A stretch of DNA of 13,549 bases from the NCBI GenBank assembly GCA_027858455.1, contig JAQICQ010000160.1:1-13549 (forward strand), in the 5' to 3' direction. The stretch is from Elusimicrobiota bacterium (GTDB lineage Bacteria > CG03 > SLGR01 > JAGXOG01). Positions 8,988 to 13,549 of the stretch are shown here, one piece after another (positions within the stretch are counted from its first letter, which is position 1; each line of letters opens with the position of its first letter). The position numbers and the translations under genes are program-made. The notes beneath the pieces are model-generated. The model worked only from the letters and a program-made list of their open reading frames with translations. It had not been told where the DNA came from and did not search any database.

Positions 8988-9173
8988 ATGATAGATAAAA
9001 TTACAGAATTTTTCAGAGGAGTTATAAGTGAGGCAGGTAAGGTTACCTGGCCAAGCCGCAGAGAATTAATAGGTTCCACAATAGTTGTGGTGATATTGGT
9101 TCTTATAGTTGCAGCATACATAGGCCTTGTTGATTTTTTCCTGTCACGTATTTTGAGTGTACTTTTAAAATGA
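8988..9173 (+). CDS. secE: Preprotein translocase subunit SecE
   Basis: SecE is the small essential membrane subunit that clamps SecY in the SecYEG export channel. At 61 residues this is the minimal single-span form found in most bacteria other than enterobacteria. The amphipathic N-terminal helix is followed by the signature EAGKVTWPSRREL (residues about 15-27) and one transmembrane segment (about 29-55). It begins 12 bases after the encoded CCA of tRNA-Trp and has only an A-rich sequence upstream, with no clear Shine-Dalgarno site. Its TGA overlaps the nusG ATG (ATGA), so NusG is likely translated by reinitiation. Confidence 0.96.
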   Translation: MIDKITEFFRGVISEAGKVTWPSRRELIGSTIVVVILVLIVAAYIGLVDFFLSRILSVLLK

Positions 9174-9730
9174 TATCAAAAAAAAGAAGAAACAGAAAAA
9201 AAAGAGTTGACTGGTATGTAGTAAATACATATACAGGGCAGGAAGATAAGATAAAGGCCAGGATTGAAAAATTAATTGAAAAGAAAGAGTTAGGGGATAA
9301 AATTTTTAAAATTCTTATTCCTAAAAAAGAAGTGATGACTTTACGTAAAGGAAAAAAGAAAGTCGTTGAAAAAGAGTTTTTTCCGGGATATATTCTTGTC
9401 AATATGGTTAAAGATGCTGATAGTTATACAATGATAAAAAACATTACCGGAGTCACCGATTTTTTAGGCGGGAAAAACTATATGCCTCTAACTTCGGAAG
9501 AATTCGCTAAAATACAAAACACGGTTAAACAGAAAGAAAGCGAAGACCCTCGTCCTGCGGTCACATTCAAGTCCGGGGATAATGTGCGAATAATTGACGG
9601 GCCTTTCGATAATTTTATGGGTATAGTAGAGGAAACCGATGAAGGAAAGCAAAAAGTAAAAGTTATGGTTACTATCTTTGGACGAACAACGCCTGTAGAA
9701 CTTGATTTTTTACAGGTTGAAAAGTCTTAA
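9170..9730 (+). CDS. nusG: Transcription termination/antitermination protein NusG
   Basis: NusG binds RNA polymerase through its N-terminal domain and links it to Rho or to ribosomal protein S10 through its KOW domain. The protein has 186 residues. The NGN domain starts at about residue 14 (DWYVVNTYTGQEDK) and includes EKEFFPGYILVNM and ITGVTDFLGG. The KOW domain (about 131-183) reads GDNVRIIDGPFDNFMGIVEE and ends with FGRTTPVELDFLQVEK. The first 13 residues, MISKKRRNRKKRV, form a short basic extension compared with the usual start just before WYVV. The ATG overlaps the secE stop and has no ribosome site of its own. A 125-base gap follows. Confidence 0.97.
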   Translation: MISKKRRNRKKRVDWYVVNTYTGQEDKIKARIEKLIEKKELGDKIFKILIPKKEVMTLRKGKKKVVEKEFFPGYILVNMVKDADSYTMIKNITGVTDFLGGKNYMPLTSEEFAKIQNTVKQKESEDPRPAVTFKSGDNVRIIDGPFDNFMGIVEETDEGKQKVKVMVTIFGRTTPVELDFLQVEKS

Positions 9731-9855
9731 GTAAGAAATTGTTTTTGTAAATCTTTTCCACAAAGTTTTTTAAATAATAGGTGGCAGAACAGAGATTTTT
9801 TTAAAACGGAATAATTAAAATGTTCTTGCATGAGATAAATTTACAAGGGAGATAA
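9731..9855 (+). other. nusG-rplK intergenic region, possible weak terminator
   Basis: This 125-base AT-rich gap contains no plausible gene. A short stem TTTGT (9744-9748) with ACAAA (9760-9764) is followed by six T residues (9766-9771). This resembles an intrinsic terminator, but the stem is only 5 weak pairs. In many bacteria the rplK leader holds a promoter or an L1-binding site; I cannot identify either with confidence here. Confidence 0.2.
9845..9851 (+). promoter_or_regulatory. Ribosome binding site that decides the rplK start
   Basis: AAGGGAG lies 7 bases before the ATG at 9859 and only 4 bases before the adjacent ATG at 9856. The spacing favours the second ATG, which also gives the family-standard MAKKV N-terminus. 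Confidence 0.65.
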
Positions 9856-9858
9856 ATG

Positions 9859-10392
9859 ATGGCAAAAAAAGTAGATATAGTTATAAAACTTCAAATACCG
9901 GCAGGGGGAGCTAATCCGGCGCCTCCGGTGGGCCCGGCGCTCGGGCAGCATGGATTAAATATAATGGATTTCTGTAAGGCTTTTAACGAAAAGACTAAAA
10001 ACAGAGAGCCGGGGATATTGGTTCCGGTGGATATTACAGTTTACAAGAATAAGAGTTTTTCTTTTAAAACAAAGATTGCTCCGGTTTCCGCGTTAATTAA
10101 AAAAGCAGTAGGAATTGCTGTAGCCAGCGGTGAACCGAATAAAATTAAAATCGGCGAAATAACTGAAAAAGAGATAGAACAAATTGCTGAAAAAAAGATG
10201 CCGGATTTAAATACAGATAATATAGAGGCGGCAAAAAATATTGTTAAAGGAACGGCAAAAAGTATGGGGGTAGTGGTGGTAGCTGAAGCTACAGGCAAAG
10301 AATATGATACTTACAAATCTCCAAGCGCGGACACAGTAGAAACAACCGTTACGGAAGATGGAGCAGAGACCAAACAGGAAGTGGCCCAATAA
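9859..10392 (+). CDS. rplK: 50S ribosomal protein L11 with C-terminal extension
   Basis: L11 sits at the base of the ribosomal stalk, binds the GTPase-associated region of 23S rRNA and contacts EF-G and RelA-type stringent factors. The N-terminal domain has IKLQIPAGGANPAPPVGPAL GQ with the key prolines and is followed by GLNIMDFCKAFN. The C-terminal rRNA-binding domain runs from about residue 70 to KGTAKSMGVVV at about 140. The family normally ends there, near 141 residues. This protein continues for about 36 more, rich in Thr, Glu and Asp, ending DGAETKQEVAQ, for 177 in total. The ATG at 9859 is preferred to 9856 on ribosome-site spacing. One base separates its stop from the rplA start, the usual L11-L1 pairing. 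Confidence 0.96.
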   Translation: MAKKVDIVIKLQIPAGGANPAPPVGPALGQHGLNIMDFCKAFNEKTKNREPGILVPVDITVYKNKSFSFKTKIAPVSALIKKAVGIAVASGEPNKIKIGEITEKEIEQIAEKKMPDLNTDNIEAAKNIVKGTAKSMGVVVVAEATGKEYDTYKSPSADTVETTVTEDGAETKQEVAQ

Positions 10393-10393
10393 T

Positions 10394-11065
10394 ATGAGAA
10401 GCAAAAGATATAAGGAAGCAAAAAGCAAGGCAGAAAATAAATCGCTGGAAATCAATGAAGCAATTAATAAAGTAAAAGAGACCGCAACGGCAAATTTTGA
10501 CGAATCAGTTGAGATTACCGTAGTGCTGGGAGTAGATCCTAGAAAATCAGACCAGATGGTACGCGGTAACCTTGTTTTGCCTCACGGCACGGGTAAAGAA
10601 GTTAAGGTAGCGGTAGTTGCAGAAGGCGAAGATATTAAAGCAGCCGAAAAAGCCGGCGCGGATTTAGCCGGGAAAGATAAGGTTATTGACTTAGTTCAAA
10701 AAGGAAATCTGGACTTTGATGTTCTTATTGCTACTCCTTCCTGTATGAAAGACCTCGGCAAGCTGGGGCGCATATTAGGACCTCAGGGACTTATGCCTTC
10801 TCCTAAATCAGGTACGGTCGTTGAGAATGTCGCAGAAGCCGTAGAAAAAGTGAAAAAGGGGCAGATAGAGTTTAAAATGGACAGAAACGGAGTGGTTCAC
10901 GCAAGCATAGGTAAAGTTTCTTTCGAAGATAAAAAAATAAGCGATAATTTTAACGCATATTTAAATTCTGTTAAAAGGTCACGTCCTGCGTCCACAAAGG
11001 GCAGATTTATAAAAAAAGTTACGCTCTCTGCCACTATGGGGCCGTCAGTGTCGATAGAGCTGTAA
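10394..11065 (+). CDS. rplA: 50S ribosomal protein L1
   Basis: L1 forms the mobile L1 stalk at the E site and in many bacteria represses its own L11-L1 messenger. From the ATG at 10394 it has 223 residues, beginning MRSKRYKEAK as the family does. An upstream in-frame ATG at 10358 would add a non-homologous 12-residue stretch lying inside rplK, and I reject it. Conserved parts include FDESVEITVVLGVDPRKSDQ, VRGNLVLPHGTG, the signature LGRILGPQGLMPSPKSGTV and the C-terminal segment GRFIKKVTLSATMGPS. In the signature, Gln and Ser replace the more usual Arg and Asn. A ribosome site of the AGGAAG kind lies in the rplK tail. Confidence 0.97.
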   Translation: MRSKRYKEAKSKAENKSLEINEAINKVKETATANFDESVEITVVLGVDPRKSDQMVRGNLVLPHGTGKEVKVAVVAEGEDIKAAEKAGADLAGKDKVIDLVQKGNLDFDVLIATPSCMKDLGKLGRILGPQGLMPSPKSGTVVENVAEAVEKVKKGQIEFKMDRNGVVHASIGKVSFEDKKISDNFNAYLNSVKRSRPASTKGRFIKKVTLSATMGPSVSIEL

Positions 11066-11106
11066 TTTAATTGTTACCACACTAACTAAAAATCGGGGGG
11101 CATGTC

Positions 11107-11121
11107 TGTTAATATTTAACA
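11107..11121 (+). repeat. Short inverted repeat downstream of rplA
   Basis: TGTTAA-TAT-TTAACA is a perfect 6-base inverted repeat with a 3-base centre. A run of seven T residues follows at 11135-11141. The stem is AT-rich and 13 bases separate it from the T run, so it is at best a very weak terminator. Confidence 0.3.
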
Positions 11122-11187
11122 AACCAAAAACTTATTTTTTTAAACCGTTGCATCTTATGTTTTTATTGGCGTTATTTTACATATATG

Positions 11188-11254
11188 TAGTTTTTGGTAT
11201 TTCGGAGCCGCAGACAGTTTTACACTGAGACCAGTTTTAAAATTTGACAAACTA
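11188..11254 (+). promoter_or_regulatory. Candidate L10 autoregulatory leader structure upstream of rplJ
   Basis: Many bacteria have a structured leader before rplJ that binds the L10-L7/L12 complex and represses the operon. Here TAGTTT (11188-11193) can pair with AAACTA (11249-11254) and TTGGT (11194-11198) with ACCAG (11230-11234, one G-U pair). The inner hairpin CAGT (11215-11218) pairs with ACTG (11224-11227). Purine-rich GCAGA and AGA flank the inner hairpin, and the segment GCCGCAGACAG resembles the conserved GCCGAAGACAG of known L10 leaders. The position before rplJ fits. Against it, the match is partial, and the motif lies about 100 bases upstream of the start codon and overlaps a good promoter match. 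Confidence 0.4.
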
Positions 11255-11272
11255 TAAATAAACTATTATTAT
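11244..11272 (+). promoter_or_regulatory. Candidate sigma-70-type promoter for rplJ-rplL-rpoB
   Basis: TTGACA (11244-11249) is an exact -35 consensus. TATTAT (11267-11272), a 5-of-6 match to TATAAT, follows after exactly 17 bases. Transcription would begin near 11279, giving a leader of about 77 bases before the rplJ ATG. The surrounding DNA is very AT-rich, so chance matches are possible, but an exact -35 box with ideal spacing is uncommon. This would give the stalk and RNA polymerase genes their own start in addition to readthrough from upstream. Confidence 0.55.
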
Positions 11273-11355
11273 AACATAGATTATGATTTTGTGAGGAAAT
11301 TGCTGTTATTGCGTGAAATCTGCAGCATGTATATAATAAATTTAGGAAGATAAAA

Positions 11356-12132
11356 ATGCTTTTAGAAGATAAAAAACAATTCATTGATGAATTTAAGGAA
11401 AGATTAATAGAAAGCCAGTCTTGTATATTAACAAATTATCAGGGTCTGGCCGTAAATGATATCACAGAATTAAGAAGTAAGCTCCGCAAGTCTGAATGCG
11501 CGATGAGGGTAGTTAAAAACCGTCTTGCAAAAAGAGCCCTTAAAGATATCAAGAATGATAAATACGAGGAGCTTGATAGTTATCTTAGTGGGCCTACTGC
11601 TGTTTTGCTGGCCGGCAAAGATCCGTCCGCCGCGGTTAAAATATTTAAAGAGTTTGCGGATAAAAATGAATTCATGGAATTTAAGGCGGGGGTAATTAAT
11701 GATAACGCCGTAACCGGTGAGCAACTGTTGCGTTTAGCCGACCTCCCTTCTAAAGATGCTATGTTGGGAAAAACAGTTAATGTTATGAATGCTCCGATAC
11801 AGGGTCTCTATACGGTCTTAAGCGGTATTATTAAAAAATTAGCGTATGTATTAAATGATTTAAAAGATAAGATTGAAAAAGAGGGCCCGGCTGAAGGCGC
11901 GGAAGCTGAAAATAATGAACAAAAACCTGCCGACACAGAGAAAAAACCACTGGCCGAAGAAGAAAAGAATCAAGAAGAAGACAAAGAAAAGAAAGCAAAA
12001 ACAGAAGTTAACGCCGGGAAGAACGGCAAAGACAGTGTTAAAGAAAAAACAGAAACGGATCGTAGTAAAGAAAATACTAAAGACGAAAGTAAAGAGAAAC
12101 AGGAGGGAGACGATGGCAAAGAAGAAAAGTAG
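11356..12132 (+). CDS. rplJ: 50S ribosomal protein L10 with long charged C-terminal tail
   Basis: L10 anchors the L7/L12 dimers to the ribosome and, with them, usually represses its own operon. Residues 1 to about 175 are a normal L10: an N-terminal rRNA-binding domain with ILTNYQGLAVNDITELRSKLR, VVKNRLAKRAL and GPTAVLL, then the helix that binds L7/L12 (PIQGLYTVLSGIIKKLAYVLNDLKDK). The family normally ends here. This protein continues for about 83 residues of almost pure Glu, Lys, Asp, Asn and Thr, predicted by eye to be disordered, for 258 in total. The tail is encoded by a purine-rich tract and runs 20 bases into rplL. The start has an AGGAAGA ribosome site 5 bases upstream. Confidence 0.95.
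   Translation: MLLEDKKQFIDEFKERLIESQSCILTNYQGLAVNDITELRSKLRKSECAMRVVKNRLAKRALKDIKNDKYEELDSYLSGPTAVLLAGKDPSAAVKIFKEFADKNEFMEFKAGVINDNAVTGEQLLRLADLPSKDAMLGKTVNVMNAPIQGLYTVLSGIIKKLAYVLNDLKDKIEKEGPAEGAEAENNEQKPADTEKKPLAEEEKNQEEDKEKKAKTEVNAGKNGKDSVKEKTETDRSKENTKDESKEKQEGDDGKEEK
12101..12108 (+). promoter_or_regulatory. Ribosome binding site of rplL within the rplJ tail
   Basis: AGGAGGGA lies just upstream of the ATG at 12113, inside the coding sequence for the L10 tail. It is a strong site, as expected because L7/L12 is needed at several copies per ribosome. It also fixes the rplL start and rules out the longer open frame upstream. Confidence 0.75.
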
Positions 12133-12496
12133 TGTAGATACAATCCTTGAGGAAATAGAGAAACTGACCGTGTTGGAACTGTCAGATCTTGTTTCAGCAA
12201 TGGAAGAAAAGTTTAACGTTTCAGCCCAGGCGCCGGTAGCGCAGATGGCAGCTGGAGCTGCACAGGGCGGCCAGGCAGAAGAAAAATCAGAGTTTGATGT
12301 TATACTTCAAGCTCCGGGGCAGAAAAAGATTCAGGTAATTAAAGCGGTTCGCGAAATTACCGGATTAGGGTTAAAAGAAGCCAAGGGCCTTGTAGACAGC
12401 GCTCCGGCACCGGTAAAAGAGGGGCTTGATGAAGAAAGCGCCGAAAAGATAAAAGATCAGTTAGAAGAACAGGGGGCAACTGTCGAACTGAAATAA
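12113..12496 (+). CDS. rplL: 50S ribosomal protein L7/L12
   Basis: L7/L12 forms the flexible multi-copy stalk that recruits EF-Tu, EF-G, IF2 and RF3. It has 127 residues. The N-terminal dimerisation domain includes VDTILEEIEKLTVLELSDLV. A short Ala/Gln/Gly-rich hinge follows (about residues 40-58). The C-terminal factor-binding domain has EFDVILQAPGQKKIQVIKAV, ITGLGLKEAKGLVDSAP and the standard ending EQGATVELK. The ATG at 12113 gives the normal MAKKKSSVDT start. The same frame stays open for 80 codons upstream, but only because the purine-rich DNA lacks stops. The start overlaps rplJ by 20 bases, and the TAA shares a base with the rpoB ATG. Confidence 0.97.
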   Translation: MAKKKSSVDTILEEIEKLTVLELSDLVSAMEEKFNVSAQAPVAQMAAGAAQGGQAEEKSEFDVILQAPGQKKIQVIKAVREITGLGLKEAKGLVDSAPAPVKEGLDEESAEKIKDQLEEQGATVELK

Positions 12497-13549
12497 TGTT
12501 ATTTAAAGATATTCCACAAAAAGTAAAAGACATGTCCAGTCTTAAGTCCGGCGGAACTGGAGACAGTTCCGGAGCGGAATTTGACTTGACTAAAATTCAG
12601 CAAGCTTCGTATGCCAAGTTTTTATGTAAGGATATAAAGGCAAAAGAAGATTACATGAGTCTGGAGAGCGTTTTGCGTGAATTCTTTTCTGGGCAGGAAT
12701 ATGTTAATAATTTAATTCAATCTAAAATAGCGTTGGTAAAAGCAAAAGAAGAACTTCTTCTTAAATTAATGGAAGGCGGCATTGACGCTGACTATAAGGG
12801 TATAGGCAAAGACATAAAAGAGCTTAAGGAAAGCATTGCGGATCTTAAGATACAGGTATTGTCAAGAAGCTTGAAAACGGTTAAAAGTATTGATGACCGA
12901 AAAGATATAATAAAGAAGCTGCGAAGTATTAAATCCGACCGAAGCAAGTATAGTTTCAGCAAGGATAAGTACAAAAAGGCTAGCGCTAAAGGAAAAGTTA
13001 AAAATAAAAAGCTGACAGTTTTAAAAAAGGAAGTCCTGACTCAGGAAGAAGATGTCCAGTCTCTGATTGAAGAGAGAGTCATAGAGTTTGAGTATATAGA
13101 TTATGAGTTTAAAAAACCGAGATATTCAATCCAGGAGTCTCAAAGAAGGGACGTTACATATGCGGTAAGGGCGCGGGTGAAGTTTAATATCTTAATGTAT
13201 AAGAAAGGAAAAGAAAAGCCCGGACCGATAATTGAACTTCCTTCCGTTTATCTCTTTGACCTGCCTAAAATAACACCTCACGGAACTTTTGTTGTAAACG
13301 GCGCAGAAAGAGTTATCGTAAATCAGCTCCATAAGTCTCCCGGGGCCTATTACGATTATTTTGAAAAACAACTCTCCCGTAAAAGCGGAAAGATAACCCG
13401 TGATTCAACGGATATAGGTAAAAGGCTTTTCGAGTCCGGACTTACCCCTTACAGGGGCAACCGGTTTAAGCTCCAATACGAACTTCATAATGAACTGTCT
13501 ATGAAAATTTTCAGGGGGCCTAATACTAAAGCTCCTAAAATAGCGGTTA
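12496..13549 (+). CDS. rpoB: DNA-directed RNA polymerase subunit beta (3' partial)
   Basis: This is the N-terminal part of the beta subunit. The frame is open from the ATG at 12496, which overlaps the rplL stop (TAATG), to the right edge, giving 351 complete codons. Family landmarks are DLTKIQQASYAKFL near residue 30, LESVLREFF near 56, EFEYIDYEFKKPRYSIQE near 197, RRDVTYAVRARVKF, and the highly conserved GTFVVNGAERVIVNQLHKSPG (13279-13341). Between LREFF and EFEYIDYEF there are about 130 residues, where E. coli has about ten. The extra segment is Lys/Glu-rich, probably helical or coiled-coil. The rifampicin-binding region and catalytic parts lie beyond the window. Initiation is probably coupled to rplL, since no strong ribosome site is close by. 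Confidence 0.97.
   Translation, partial: MLFKDIPQKVKDMSSLKSGGTGDSSGAEFDLTKIQQASYAKFLCKDIKAKEDYMSLESVLREFFSGQEYVNNLIQSKIALVKAKEELLLKLMEGGIDADYKGIGKDIKELKESIADLKIQVLSRSLKTVKSIDDRKDIIKKLRSIKSDRSKYSFSKDKYKKASAKGKVKNKKLTVLKKEVLTQEEDVQSLIEERVIEFEYIDYEFKKPRYSIQESQRRDVTYAVRARVKFNILMYKKGKEKPGPIIELPSVYLFDLPKITPHGTFVVNGAERVIVNQLHKSPGAYYDYFEKQLSRKSGKITRDSTDIGKRLFESGLTPYRGNRFKLQYELHNELSMKIFRGPNTKAPKIAV

Noticed and set aside
9744..9771. Intrinsic terminator after nusG
   Set aside because: The stem is only five A/T-dominated pairs with an 11-base loop, too weak to call firmly despite the T run. It is kept only as a low-confidence note in the intergenic entry.
10358..10393. Longer L1 starting at an ATG inside rplK
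   Set aside because: The added 12 residues have no family similarity and are the shifted frame of the rplK tail. The ATG at 10394 gives the standard SKRYKEA start.
11157..11228. A 23-residue hydrophobic microprotein upstream of rplJ (starts MFLLALFYIYVVFG)
   Set aside because: It has no ribosome site, overlaps the candidate leader structure, and hydrophobic short frames arise easily in T-rich DNA.
11873..12112. An 80-residue Lys/Arg-rich N-terminal extension of L7/L12, or an L10-L12 fusion by frameshifting
   Set aside because: The open frame is a by-product of purine-rich DNA without stops. A strong ribosome site precedes the normal ATG at 12113, and I found no convincing in-frame slippery signal for the required +1 shift.
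1..13549. Mobile elements, CRISPR arrays, toxin-antitoxin or defence genes
   Set aside because: Almost all of the sequence is accounted for by core housekeeping genes, and I saw no transposase, integrase, direct-repeat array or foreign-looking gene.

Overview
The window is one densely packed, entirely plus-strand block of the bacterial transcription and translation core. In order it holds rpoC (5' end missing), rpsL, rpsG, fusA, tuf, rpmG, tRNA-Trp(CCA), secE, nusG, rplK, rplA, rplJ, rplL and rpoB (3' end missing). Every gene is recognised from its own conserved motifs. Most neighbours overlap or sit within tens of bases. The only gaps above 100 bases are nusG-rplK (125 bases) and rplA-rplJ (290 bases).

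The source is a bacterium of moderate to low GC with short intergenic spaces and Shine-Dalgarno-type ribosome sites. RpoC carries an SI3-like insertion in the trigger loop, which points to a Gram-negative-type lineage. The EF-Tu and RpoC style would fit one of the less-studied phyla of the Omnitrophota/Elusimicrobiota kind. That placement is an impression from sequence style, not a demonstrated assignment.

Layout: (1) 1-4555, end of the RNA polymerase operon; (2) 4562-8730, the str genes for S12, S7, EF-G and EF-Tu; (3) 8733-9730, L33, tRNA-Trp, SecE and NusG; (4) 9859-11065, the L11-L1 pair; (5) 11066-11355, a regulatory gap with a near-consensus promoter and a possible L10 autoregulatory leader; (6) 11356-12496, the stalk genes L10 and L7/L12; (7) 12496-13549, the start of rpoB. 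Together these genes make RNA polymerase, couple it to the ribosome (NusG), build the GTPase-associated stalk (L10, L11, L7/L12) and supply the GTPases that use the stalk (EF-Tu, EF-G).

The most striking point is global. The order is locally normal at every junction, but the chain closes on itself. The window starts in rpoC and ends in rpoB, genes that normally adjoin as rpoB-rpoC. A single tuf joins the fusA side to the rpmG side. This is exactly what results when the two tuf copies that often flank this superoperon are merged, whether by assembly collapse, by tuf x tuf recombination (tandem duplication or excised circle), or by a true rearrangement. Other unusual features are a large insertion in the RpoC clamp region, another in the RpoB N-terminal region, long charged or acidic tails on the stalk proteins L10 and L11, an S7 without its usual basic N-terminal arm, and a tRNA placed one base after a stop codon. 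I see no mobile element, CRISPR array or defence system, and no evidence here for a wholly new system.
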